Positions 1 through 7,979 of a stretch of DNA of 35,934 nucleotides are shown here, one piece after another; within the stretch, counting starts at the first letter, position 1, and each line of letters starts with the position of its first letter. The position numbers and the translations under genes were made by a program. Source of the stretch: Sphingobacteriia bacterium. Lineage in GTDB: Bacteria; Bacteroidota; Bacteroidia; NS11-12g; UBA9320. Under the pieces are notes generated by a model. It saw only the letters and a program-made list of their open reading frames with translations, made no database searches and was not told the origin of the DNA. The DNA is taken from NCBI GenBank assembly GCA_008080835.1, contig VMDK01000001.1, forward strand, positions 1 through 35,934, written 5' to 3'.

Positions 1-411
1 TCTCTCGGCAATGCGTATGGTAGTTTGAATCAATATGAGGAGTCGGTAAAGGCTTTCAACAAGGCTATTAAGTTGAAACCCAACGACTACACGTACTACT
101 TGAATCGTGGGGTGACTCATGGTCGGGTAGGAAATGATTCGCTGGCCTTGTCGGACTTTGAAAATGCACTTCGACTATCGCCATCCTGGGAAAAGGTCGG
201 TATACTCAATTATATAGTCACTGCTGCTTTCCAATCACGGCAAAACCAAAAGGGTATTGATGCATTGATCGGACTCACGGCGCTACAACCGAACAACGTG
301 AATCTATACCAACGCTTGTATCAGGTGTATTCCCAATTGGGAGATGCAGAGAATGCAGCAAGAATGGAGCAAAAGCTCCGGGAAATGGGTGCTACTCCAA
401 CTCCTCAATGA
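1..411 (+). CDS. TPR-repeat protein, C-terminal part
   Basis: The reading frame is open from the first base of the window, so the gene starts upstream. The visible 136 residues contain tetratricopeptide repeats: one reads GNAYGSLNQYEESVKAFNKAIKLKPND near the start (split here: G-N-A-Y near residue 3, A-F-N-K-A-I near 18, L-K-P-N-D near 25). A second unit follows with the pattern NRGVTHGRVGNDSLALSDF and LRLSPS, and a third, weaker unit ends with LQPNN and a QLGDAENAARM helix. TPRs make antiparallel helix pairs that bind partner proteins; the specific role cannot be told from this fragment. The TTG codon at 25 is not needed as a start. The convergent oxidoreductase pseudogene ends 2 bases after the stop codon. 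Confidence 0.85.
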   Translation, partial: SLGNAYGSLNQYEESVKAFNKAIKLKPNDYTYYLNRGVTHGRVGNDSLALSDFENALRLSPSWEKVGILNYIVTAAFQSRQNQKGIDALIGLTALQPNNVNLYQRLYQVYSQLGDAENAARMEQKLREMGATPTPQ

Positions 412-412
412 T

Positions 413-2047
413 CTAGTTTTCGGCTAAATATTCATGGACGAACTTGATCGCCATCGACCCTTCTCCGACCGCTTAAGCCACCCGATTCATGGCTCCTGCT
501 CTCACATCACCGGCAGCGAATATTCCGGGAACACAGGTCTCCAGCATATACGGATCCCGTTCGCGCTTCCAGAATTGATGGTAATCCGGATGCTTCATTA
601 GCCCATTTCCGGTCTCGAGGAATCCGCGATCGTTCTTGACCACGTCAATGCTCAACCATTCCGTGACCGGTTTGGCCCCAATGAAGATGAACAGCGCACC
701 TGCTTCTTTTTCGTATTCCTCACCGCTCTCATTATTTCTGAGAACAAGAGATTGCAATCGGTCGACTCCTTTGGCCTCCAGCAATTCGGTATGTCCGTGA
801 ACCTCAATATTCTCTGTTTGATCGATCTGGTCGATCAGGTACGATGACATACTTGGGGTCAAATCTGGTTTGCGTATGATAATGTGCACGCTGCGGGCAA
901 ATTTGCTCAAATACATAGCTGCTTGCCCGGCACTATTACCTCCTCCCACTACATATACATCTTCATTTCTGCAGGCTCCTGCTTCAGTGGTAGCTGCGCC
1001 GTAATACACTCCCGCTCCCGTGAAGTCGTCAACTCCTGTGGTGATGATCACCGATCTTGTATTGACAGTAGTATCATCCGACAGGTGAAGTATCTTGTAG
1101 TTGTCGCTCAGTTCGATCTGCTTCACTTCCTGAGGCAGTAAGAATTCGATCCCGAAGCGGGTAGCCTAGGTGATCGCTCGGCGGCTTAATTCTGCTCCGC
1201 TCAATCCCTTCGGGAATCCGAGATAGTTCTCGATACGCGAGCTCGTCCCAGCCTGTCCGCCAGGTGCTCGTTTCTCGATGAGGACCGTTTGCAATCCTTC
1301 ACTTCCGCCGTAAACGCTTGGTGCCAATCCGGCCGGACCGGCACCAATGATCGCTACGTCGTACATAGGCTGACTGGCTTTCACCTCCATCCCGATCTTC
1401 TTCCCTACTTCGGAGCTTGGAGGGTTTTTCAATACCGATCCATCTTCAAAACTGAGCGCCGGTAGGTCGCTCATTTCGAGCTCATGAAGTTTCATGAACT
1501 CATCGGCCTCGGGATCGTTCTCAACGTCGATCCACTTGTACGGGATCAGGTTTCCCGACAAGAAATCTTTGATCGCATGAGAGGTTGGTGACCACTGGTA
1601 ACCGATGATCCGAATTCCTTTGAACGGAGGGATATAGTTACTACTCCACTCATCGAGTTGATCGTGGATGACCGGGTACAGTTTTTCCTCAGGTGGATCC
1701 CACGGCTTCATTAAGTAGTAATCGAGCTGAACGTCATTGATCGCTTTTATAGCTGCTTCTGTGTCGGAATATGCCGTCAGGAGGATTCTCTTTGCATCCG
1801 GATAGAATTGGCGTGCTTTTTCGAGGAAATCCACTCCGAGCATCTCGGGCATTCTTTGGTCCGAAAGGAACAGGGCTACTTCTTCCCCTTTCTTCTTGAG
1901 CTCTTCGAGAGCTTCCAGGGCCTCATTGGCCGATTCTGTGGCCAGGAGTCGATAGTCTTTACGAAATTCTTTTCGCATGTCGCGTTGCACGCTCTTCAGC
2001 ACCGCAGGGTCGTCATCGACCATGAAAATTATTGGTTTCGTCGCCAT
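413..2047 (-). pseudogene. Fused response regulator / Trx-like / FAD-NAD(P) oxidoreductase, interrupted by two in-frame stops
   Basis: One continuous minus-strand frame of about 544 codons is broken by TAG at 1166-1168 and TAA at 473-475, with no frameshift. Domains in order: a receiver domain (acidic DDD at 11-13, phospho-acceptor Asp63 in LSDQRMP, Lys114 in LMKPWDPP); a thioredoxin/glutaredoxin-like domain (about 143-220) whose active site reads YQWSPTSH, so no CxxC; and an FAD/NAD(P) pyridine-nucleotide reductase (GAGPAG at 235-240; GGGNSAGQAA after the first stop). The reductase also lacks the CxxC of true thioredoxin reductase. After TAG the frame continues ATRFGIEFLLPQEV; after TAA it continues AVGEGSMAIKFVHEYLAEN and stops at 413. 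Simplest reading: CAG became TAG and TCA became TAA. It sits 3 bases after the kinase, so it was probably the kinase's output partner. Alternatives are sequencing errors or stop readthrough. Confidence 0.85.
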
Positions 2048-2050
2048 GTT

Positions 2051-3064
2051 CTATCCGTTTTTAGGTATGCAGATCTTGAATTCGGTATTTCCCGGTTCAG
2101 ACTTTACATACACTTGTCCGTTGTGTTTATCGTGAATAATGGTATGAACCAATTCCAATCCGAGTCCGGTTCCTTTTCCAATATCCTTGGTGGTATAAAA
2201 TGGATCAAAAATTCGATCCAGAACATCTTCCGGTATTCCTGTACCCGAATCCCGAACTGCTACATTTATGAACTCCTCATCATGATGTGTTTCAATGACC
2301 AATTTTCGATCTTCTGAATCCTCCATTGCATCAATAGCATTGTCGATCAAGTTGGTCCACACTTGGTTCATCTCACTTGGTAATACATTAGCCTCGAGCG
2401 GCCCATCGATGAAGTTCTCCTCTAATTCGATGTTCATTTTACGGAATTTGTGGTTGAGCATCGTGATCGTGCTCCTGATTCCGTCGTGAAGGTCGGTCTT
2501 GTGTTTCTCCGATCCTCGATCCATGTGTGTGTAACTCTTGATGCTCGTCACGAGGTCGTTTATGCGTTGTGAGGCATCGCGTATCTCGCTCACCAGTTTT
2601 TCCGTTGTGAGGAGTTGTTTGTACCAGCGCAAAACGGGCTGTAAGTCATCACTCCCTACGATCTGCTTGACCTTCTCCAACTCTTCTTCTCCGATACCGT
2701 ATTCCACAAAGTCTTCCGACATTTCCTCGCTTCCTTCAATATTCTGATCGTCGAGCCAATCCAGCAGGTCGTCTTCCTTTTCAGTCCGCTCCATCATGTT
2801 CAAATTGCGAGGCCCCTCCTTGATCCGATTGAACAGGATATCATTGACGGCATCCACTTTGGTCTCATCCATGATCACCTTGATCACTCTTTTGAACGCT
2901 TCAGGTTGAAAGCCGAGATGCTTGGAAAGCTCCTGTGCACTTCTCACCACTGCGGCTGAAGGATTGTTTAGTTCATGGGCCAATCCTGCACTGAGTTTAC
3001 CTAAAGCCATCATCTTCTCATTCTGTTGGCGTTGTTTGGTAAACATCCTGATCCGGGAACTCAT
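2051..3064 (-). CDS. Sensor histidine kinase, probably lacking its N-terminal sensor domain
   Basis: 337 residues. The HisKA dimerisation segment begins almost at once, with phospho-acceptor His30 in SAGLAHELNNPSAA; the ATPase domain has the N box (Asn242 in NLIDNAIDAM), G1 box DSGTG at 272-276, F box FDPFY at 287-290 and G2 box GKGTGLGL at 296-303. No transmembrane segment is present. Kinases of this type (ELNNPxAA after an RQxEK helix) commonly carry an N-terminal cyclic-nucleotide-binding domain; here the frame upstream of Met1 is open for only 12 codons before a stop at 3098-3100, and that stretch merges into a palindrome array. I infer loss of the sensor domain. The oxidoreductase/response-regulator gene follows after 3 bases, so the two form one transcription unit. 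Start chosen is the first ATG; activity of the shortened protein is uncertain. Confidence 0.8.
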   Translation of the reverse strand: MSSRIRMFTKQRQQNEKMMALGKLSAGLAHELNNPSAAVVRSAQELSKHLGFQPEAFKRVIKVIMDETKVDAVNDILFNRIKEGPRNLNMMERTEKEDDLLDWLDDQNIEGSEEMSEDFVEYGIGEEELEKVKQIVGSDDLQPVLRWYKQLLTTEKLVSEIRDASQRINDLVTSIKSYTHMDRGSEKHKTDLHDGIRSTITMLNHKFRKMNIELEENFIDGPLEANVLPSEMNQVWTNLIDNAIDAMEDSEDRKLVIETHHDEEFINVAVRDSGTGIPEDVLDRIFDPFYTTKDIGKGTGLGLELVHTIIHDKHNGQVYVKSEPGNTEFKICIPKNG

Positions 3065-3156
3065 TACATGAACAAATGCCGTCGTGAGAGTTTGATATTA
3101 AAGTCTTAGGAATCTCGCGGAAAATTCATGTGCCGAATCGCCGGGCCTCATCTAGC

Positions 3157-3177
3157 GGGGTAGATGTTATCTACCCC
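3157..3177. repeat. REP-like palindrome 1 (A type)
   Basis: Perfect 9-bp arms GGGGTAGAT and ATCTACCCC around the loop GTT; one more C/G pair flanks it, giving 10-bp arms. Confidence 0.8.
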
Positions 3178-3270
3178 GATGAATCCAGAATCCGCAGACC
3201 TATTTAATGCTCAATCAGTATGCAGATGTCCGTTGAGGAGGACCATTTTTAATCCATTCTGCCATCTAAC

Positions 3271-3291
3271 GGGATAGATATCATCTACCCC
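3271..3291. repeat. REP-like palindrome 2 (B type)
   Basis: Arms GGGATAGAT and ATCTACCCC around a 3-base loop; one arm position mismatched relative to palindrome 1. Confidence 0.75.
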
Positions 3292-3394
3292 TATGAATTC
3301 GTGACTATAAACCGAAACGCCGTGAGAGTTTGATGTTGAAGTCTTTGGAATCTCGCGGAAAATTCATATGCCGAATCGTTAGGCCTCATCTAGC

Positions 3395-3415
3395 GGGGTG
3401 GATGTTATCTACCCC
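3395..3415. repeat. REP-like palindrome 3 (A type)
   Basis: Arms GGGGTGGAT and ATCTACCCC around GTT. The single A-to-G change is compatible with a G-U pair in a folded strand, so the hairpin is preserved. Confidence 0.75.
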
Positions 3416-3509
3416 TATGGCTAAAGCGCTCTTAGTTTTTATTGAGCGTTCAACCAATCTAGACGTCTGTTGAAGAGGTCCAATTATTAATCCATGATGC
3501 CATTTTAGA

Positions 3510-3530
3510 GGGGTAGATACCATCTACCCC
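3510..3530. repeat. REP-like palindrome 4 (B type)
   Basis: Perfect 9-bp arms GGGGTAGAT and ATCTACCCC around ACC. It lies 26 bases from the stop codon of the transposase gene, on its 3' side. Confidence 0.8.
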
Positions 3531-3556
3531 TCCCCTGAACCTTCACCACAATCCAC

Positions 3557-3928
3557 TCAATGATGCTCTGCTTGATTATGAATGTAATGTATAAGCGCTT
3601 TGAGACGAGACTTGTCTACCGTATGCAAGCTATAGCCTCTCTGCCATGAAAAATCCACGAGATGAGGAGAGATGCCTTTGATCTCCCTGGAGGATATGCG
3701 CTTTAAATCTCTGACAAAATCAGATATCGTCGAGGTTATTGGCGCATGACATAACAGGTGGACGTGATCGAAATATCCTCCGAATGCTATTGGTTGAACT
3801 CCCAACTCTTGACACAACCTAAAAAAGACGCGATTCAAATACCCCATATGTCGGTGGTGGAGTATTGGCCGATGGTGTTTAGTTGAAAAAGTTAGGTGAA
3901 TATATGCTTGAAGATAGTTTCTGTACAC
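3557..3928 (-). CDS. IS200-like / REP-associated Y1 transposase, C-terminally short
   Basis: 123 residues of the Y1 HUH single-strand DNA transposase family (TnpA / REP-associated transposase). The HUH metal-binding pair is His55 and His57 in DHVHLLC. The WQRGYS segment (96-101) and the C-terminal helix with the candidate nucleophile Tyr115 in HYIHNQAEHH are present. Family members usually run 20-30 residues beyond the NQxxHH segment; here the stop follows directly, so the protein is truncated or a short variant. No terminal repeats or partner TnpB gene are seen. Four palindromes lie directly 3' of the gene, the arrangement typical of REP-associated transposases, which act on REP hairpins. 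Whether the enzyme is active cannot be told. Confidence 0.85.
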   Translation of the reverse strand: MYRNYLQAYIHLTFSTKHHRPILHHRHMGYLNRVFFRLCQELGVQPIAFGGYFDHVHLLCHAPITSTISDFVRDLKRISSREIKGISPHLVDFSWQRGYSLHTVDKSRLKALIHYIHNQAEHH

Positions 3929-4091
3929 CAGACAAAATTGTGGTGAAAGACCTAATTTTTGCTCGCGCTAAAACTGCATTGTGGTGCACTTATTGCATTT
4001 TACTTTCATCGAAAAAAGCCCTGCCCTTGCCAAGCAACAGTAATTCTGATCGCATTTTTTAATTCCTTTGCGCCGCCTTAAATAAGGAATC

Positions 4092-6116
4092 ATGAAAAAA
4101 TTATTGTTGTTGAGCGCTGCTGCGATAGGATTCACACAGTGCCAGAAAGGACTTAATCAAGAGCAAAATATGGACGAGAAAGAAGTCGTAGCGTTTGATG
4201 TCAATCACATGGATAGTTCTGTCTCTCCTTGTGAGAATTTCTACACGTATGCGATCGGAAGTTGGCAAAAGGACAACCCCGTTCCTTCAACGGAAAGCAG
4301 GTGGATGGCTTTCAACATCCTTCACGATGAGAACAAGAAAAAGCTTCAAGGAATTCTGGACGAAATGTCCCAGCTTGAAGATGCGGCCAAAGGATCTGAT
4401 GAGCAATTGATCAGAGATCTGTACCTAAGCGCGTTGGACACGAACGGCAACACGGAAATTGGACTCGCACCCCTGAAACCTTTCTTGGAAAAGATCAATG
4501 CTATCAGCACAGTGGCTGACTTGAACCGTACGTTGGGAGAGTTGGCGCCAAATGGAATTGGTGGCCCGATGGGTATCTATGTGACTGTAGACCGCAAGAA
4601 CAGTAATGCCTATGTTGTGGGTGCATCACAATCCGGATTGAGTCTTCCTGATCGCGATTACTACCTCAGCGATGACGCCAAAATGGTTGACATCCGTCAG
4701 AAGTACGTGAATCATGTGAACCGAATTTTCAGTCTGGCAGAAATGCCTTCAGAAGGGATCGGAGAGCGTGTGCTGGCACTGGAGACCAAGATCGCCGACA
4801 TCAGCTGGCCTCGTCAGGAGCTGCGCATAGCTGAGAAAACTTACAATCGATATGTACTCACTGAATGGAATGAGGGTCTTGACAATATTGACGCTGCCAT
4901 TTTCATGGAAGCTGCCGGCTATCCGCAAGTAGATGAGATCGTAGTTGGTCAGCCTTCATTCTTTGAGAAAATGGACGAACTTATGTCGGAGATCCCATTG
5001 GAAGAATGGAAGACCTGGATGACCTGGAAGGTCCTTCGTTCGTACTCCTCAGCTATCAATGACGAATTTGAGAAAGCCAGCTTCGAATTTTACAGCACGG
5101 AATTGCGTGGTGTGAAGGAAATGAAACCGAGAGATGAGCGGATCCTTGAGCGCATCGACGGTAACATGGGTGAACCTTTGGGTAAGCTTTTTGTGAAACA
5201 ATATTTCCCACCTGAGTCCAAAGAATATGTGGCTGAAATGATCGAGAATCTTCGCTCTGCGTATCGCGAGAGCATCAACAACCTCGATTGGATGGGTGAC
5301 AGCACGAAAGAAAAAGCATTGAAGAAGCTCGATGCCTTCACATACAAGATCGGGTATCCTGACAAATGGGAAGATTACAGCTCCCTGCAGATCAGCCCGA
5401 AAGGATATGTAGGTAACCTGATCAACATCCGCAATTTCGGATATAGGCTGATGCTTGATAAGCTAGGCAAACCGGTTGACAAAGAGGAGTGGCATATGAA
5501 TCCACAGATGGTGAATGCGTACTATAATCCTGTTGGAAATGAAGTAGTGTTCCCGGCCGGGATCCTCCAACCACCATTCTTCCATCCTGAGTTCGATGCA
5601 TCCATTAACTATGGCGGTATCGGAGCAGTGATCGGTCACGAATTCACTCATGGATTTGACGATCAGGGAAGCAAGTACGATTGGGATGGTAACATGAACA
5701 ATTGGTGGACTGAAGAAGACCGCTCAAGATTTGATAGTCTTGCAAGGGTGCTGGTAGACCAGTTCAATGCAGTCGAAGTATTACCCGGAAAACACATCAA
5801 CGGGACCATGACACTGGGAGAGAATATTGCCGACTTAGGTGGCTTGACGCTTGCTTATGGTGCCTTGAAAATGCATCTCAACGGGCAGGAGTCTGAACCG
5901 ATCGACGGTTATACCTGGCAGCAACGATTCTTCCTTGGATGGGCTAATGTGTGGAAGGGAAATATCACCGAAAAGGAATTGGAAAATCGTCTGTTGACGG
6001 ATTATCACTCTCCTGCTGAATACAGAGTCCGAGTGCCTCTTCAAAACTTGTCTGAATTTCAAAATGCATTCAGCTGTGAGCCACCGGTTGACCTGAAGAC
6101 TGTGAAGATCTGGTAG
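4092..6116 (+). CDS. M13 family (neprilysin-like) zinc metallopeptidase
   Basis: 674 residues, full length for the family. The zinc site is HEFTH at 516-520 (His516, His520, catalytic Glu517) with the third ligand Glu577 in ENIADLGG (577-584). The substrate-binding NAYY motif is at 475-478, and the protein ends in the typical VKIW. The N-terminus has a Lys-Lys start, a hydrophobic stretch and Cys17 in GFTQC, which may be a lipoprotein signal; Gln at -1 makes the lipobox imperfect, so plain secretion is possible. M13 enzymes cleave oligopeptides outside the cytoplasm, which suits a cell-surface or periplasmic peptidase. It is monocistronic: transposase upstream on the other strand, and a terminator hairpin 25 bases after the stop. 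The ATG at 4092 follows a purine-rich AAATAAGGAATC. Confidence 0.95.
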   Translation: MKKLLLLSAAAIGFTQCQKGLNQEQNMDEKEVVAFDVNHMDSSVSPCENFYTYAIGSWQKDNPVPSTESRWMAFNILHDENKKKLQGILDEMSQLEDAAKGSDEQLIRDLYLSALDTNGNTEIGLAPLKPFLEKINAISTVADLNRTLGELAPNGIGGPMGIYVTVDRKNSNAYVVGASQSGLSLPDRDYYLSDDAKMVDIRQKYVNHVNRIFSLAEMPSEGIGERVLALETKIADISWPRQELRIAEKTYNRYVLTEWNEGLDNIDAAIFMEAAGYPQVDEIVVGQPSFFEKMDELMSEIPLEEWKTWMTWKVLRSYSSAINDEFEKASFEFYSTELRGVKEMKPRDERILERIDGNMGEPLGKLFVKQYFPPESKEYVAEMIENLRSAYRESINNLDWMGDSTKEKALKKLDAFTYKIGYPDKWEDYSSLQISPKGYVGNLINIRNFGYRLMLDKLGKPVDKEEWHMNPQMVNAYYNPVGNEVVFPAGILQPPFFHPEFDASINYGGIGAVIGHEFTHGFDDQGSKYDWDGNMNNWWTEEDRSRFDSLARVLVDQFNAVEVLPGKHINGTMTLGENIADLGGLTLAYGALKMHLNGQESEPIDGYTWQQRFFLGWANVWKGNITEKELENRLLTDYHSPAEYRVRVPLQNLSEFQNAFSCEPPVDLKTVKIW

Positions 6117-6141
6117 AAGATCGTTTTTACTGATACATAAG

Positions 6142-6171
6142 AGCCGGCGACTGATAGTTGTCGGCTTTTTT
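6142..6171 (+). terminator. Rho-independent terminator of the M13 peptidase gene
   Basis: Stem AGCCGGCGAC (6142-6151), loop TGATA, complementary arm GTTGTCGGCT (6157-6166) with two G-U pairs, followed by a run of T to 6171. It also overlaps the 3' end of the convergent gene. Confidence 0.85.
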
Positions 6172-7651
6172 ATTGAATATAGTAGATAAAATAAGTCCCT
6201 CGCTGAAGTATCAGATCCATCCCCTGCTTGTTCAATTCTTTCGTAGCTAGGATGTGCGTGATGCCATTTCCTCTGAGATTATCTAACCGGGTGACATCCA
6301 GCTTGTGGTAGTAATGATTAGCCTGAAAAAACTGGTGGAAACCGGATGCCTGGACGTCAAAGTCTCCGTAGACCAATGTTAGTCTATCATACCACTTATC
6401 CATGAATTTTGGATAGTGTAGTATCGATTTGAAAGAGACGAATAAAGGAGCATGAGAGGCGAACTGGAAACCAGTGATATGAATTGGCTGAATGACCAAG
6501 TGTTCTTTGCTTCCCATCTCCTTTCTGAAATCGTGACCGATCTGTACAAGGTCCGGATCGGTTGAATTCGTGTATGAGAAATTACCCGGCTGCATCCACA
6601 GCGCACCACATGCAAGGAGAGTGACAACGATTAACGAAAGGGTCGTCCAACGGTCGAGCAACTCTACTCGGATCTTATTCATGAACGATACCAGAGCAAT
6701 CCCAAACCACAAACGGATCCAAATGCTGGATTTAAACCACTGTGTTTTGGCGATCAACTCCGCTTCGAACACCTCAACACCAAGCCAGTAAATCGCCATG
6801 CCTACCAAGGTCACACCCAGCCATGCGACAATACCCTTGTGCCTTTTGAACATCCAAGCAGTCAACAGGAACATTGCAACCATTAAGACCATATCCATAA
6901 GCGGAAATTGGGATGGCAAGTAGTGATGTGGGTTTCGAAATCGGAACATCAGGTCAAAGTAGGAATGGACTCCTTCTCCTCCCGATTTCAACATGAACAA
7001 TCCTGTCAGAACACCTACACCAATGACCGAATTGACCAAGGCCAACACGGAGGATCTACTTCTCAGTGAATGCGAATCGCTGAACATCCAATACGCGATC
7101 ACAAGCACAAGCGCTTGAATCCCCACGAGAGGATGAAATAATGTGCAAACTATGAGTATAAGCGGGAGCCATGCATATCTCTTGGATACTACTATGTATA
7201 GAGCGAGAACAGCGAATAGCAATCCTAATGACTCACTGATAAAATGGGCACTGTATAGATCATTCGCCCCGGGAGAATGAGCGTAGAACGCAAAGACTAC
7301 CACAAGTGGCAAGAAGAAATTCCAGTTTGATGATAAGAAGCTGTCTCCAATTCGGATGATCAAGACGAACATGGCCAGGTAGACGAGCAGGTGTGAAATA
7401 AAAAATGCCAGCGGTAGCAATGACTCACTAAATAAAGACATGAGTTCCACAAAGGCGGTCCTGACTGACCATTCTCCACCGGAAGAAGCGATCAAAAAAT
7501 CCGTGCTCAGCCCGGTATTTCCTTGAGCATACAGTATCTGACCCAGAACTTCCTCCTGGTCGCCATCACCAAAATGGTAACTAATTCGCCACACCAGCGC
7601 CGAATAACACGCAATAGCTGCCAGGAGATATTTATACCAATTCGATCTCAC
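6170..7651 (-). CDS. Multi-pass membrane protein of unknown function
   Basis: 493 residues with an N-terminal membrane anchor and roughly ten further hydrophobic segments up to about residue 350, then a soluble C-terminal part of about 130 residues. The first loop carries an acidic cluster, FGDGDQEEVLGQ (27-38), followed by a long extracytoplasmic loop and HSPGANDLYSAHFISE. This layout resembles GT-C-fold glycosyltransferases (acidic motif in the first loop, many helices, soluble tail), but I cannot assign a family and the similarity is an inference. The soluble tail includes THILATKELNKQG. No operon partner: the next minus-strand gene upstream ends at 7878, 227 bases away. The stop overlaps the convergent terminator of the M13 gene. 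Confidence 0.75.
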   Translation of the reverse strand: MRSNWYKYLLAAIACYSALVWRISYHFGDGDQEEVLGQILYAQGNTGLSTDFLIASSGGEWSVRTAFVELMSLFSESLLPLAFFISHLLVYLAMFVLIIRIGDSFLSSNWNFFLPLVVVFAFYAHSPGANDLYSAHFISESLGLLFAVLALYIVVSKRYAWLPLILIVCTLFHPLVGIQALVLVIAYWMFSDSHSLRSRSSVLALVNSVIGVGVLTGLFMLKSGGEGVHSYFDLMFRFRNPHHYLPSQFPLMDMVLMVAMFLLTAWMFKRHKGIVAWLGVTLVGMAIYWLGVEVFEAELIAKTQWFKSSIWIRLWFGIALVSFMNKIRVELLDRWTTLSLIVVTLLACGALWMQPGNFSYTNSTDPDLVQIGHDFRKEMGSKEHLVIQPIHITGFQFASHAPLFVSFKSILHYPKFMDKWYDRLTLVYGDFDVQASGFHQFFQANHYYHKLDVTRLDNLRGNGITHILATKELNKQGMDLILQRGTYFIYYIQ

Positions 7652-7877
7652 CCGGAACGAAGGTATATGAGAAGGATTACATATCCCCGATGTCAGAAAA
7701 ATTGAGTCTCTCTCAGATTACTGTTCTGAACGGTTGGAGAGGATACAGGTCCGTTTGCGTCCAAACTGCTTCAGTTTCTTGGAGGGGATTTCGAGACGTC
7801 GTAATTTGTCTATGGGGAGGCGGGTAGCTCTCCCGCCACCGTCCATAGGCCTCCATGAATGATCAAATAGCGCATGG
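7652..7877. other. Intergenic stretch with a composite hairpin at 7810-7848
   Basis: No supported gene. The notable element is an inverted repeat: outer arms CTATGG (7810-7815) and CCATAG (7843-7848), inner arms GGCGGG (7819-7824) and CCCGCC (7832-7837) around a 7-base loop, with a small internal loop between the two stems. It lies 30 bases downstream of the original DUF1684 stop codon. There is no T-run on either strand, so it is not a classical terminator; it could be an RNA 3' structure or a small palindromic repeat. Confidence 0.5.
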
Positions 7878-7979
7878 TCAATGCCAACGCTGAATACCTG
7901 CCGGAATGCTCAATTCGAGATGATTCTCCTTCGGTGGTATCGGACAAGAAAAACGATAATTATATGGGCAATACGGATT

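Larger units (their letters stand above)
3072..3535. repeat. Tandem array of two ~238-bp units, each with two palindromes
   Basis: A unit beginning CGTGAGAGTTTGAT at 3083 recurs at 3321, an offset of 238 bases. Matching landmarks recur in order in both: AATCTCGCGGAAAATTCAT, CCGAATCG, CCTCATCTAGCGGGGT, then GTTGAnGAGG and TTAATCCAT. Each unit carries an A-type and a B-type palindrome, so palindromes are spaced 114, 124 and 115 bases apart. The array fills the gap between the truncated kinase and the transposase gene. It contains no gene. It resembles the paired REP (BIME-like) arrays mobilised by REP-associated transposases. Confidence 0.8.

Noticed and set aside
413-2047. Two separate genes (a response regulator and a small reductase)
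   Set aside because: The two pieces are in the same frame, are split in the middle of the FAD domain, and join into one known architecture.
3157-3530. Four regularly spaced palindromes as a CRISPR array
   Set aside because: The intervening sequences themselves repeat between units, spacing is about 115-124 bases, and no cas genes are present.
4063-4070. TTCCTTTG as a -7 box of the M13 peptidase
   Set aside because: The second base differs from TAnnTTTG and no -33 TTG lies at the proper distance.
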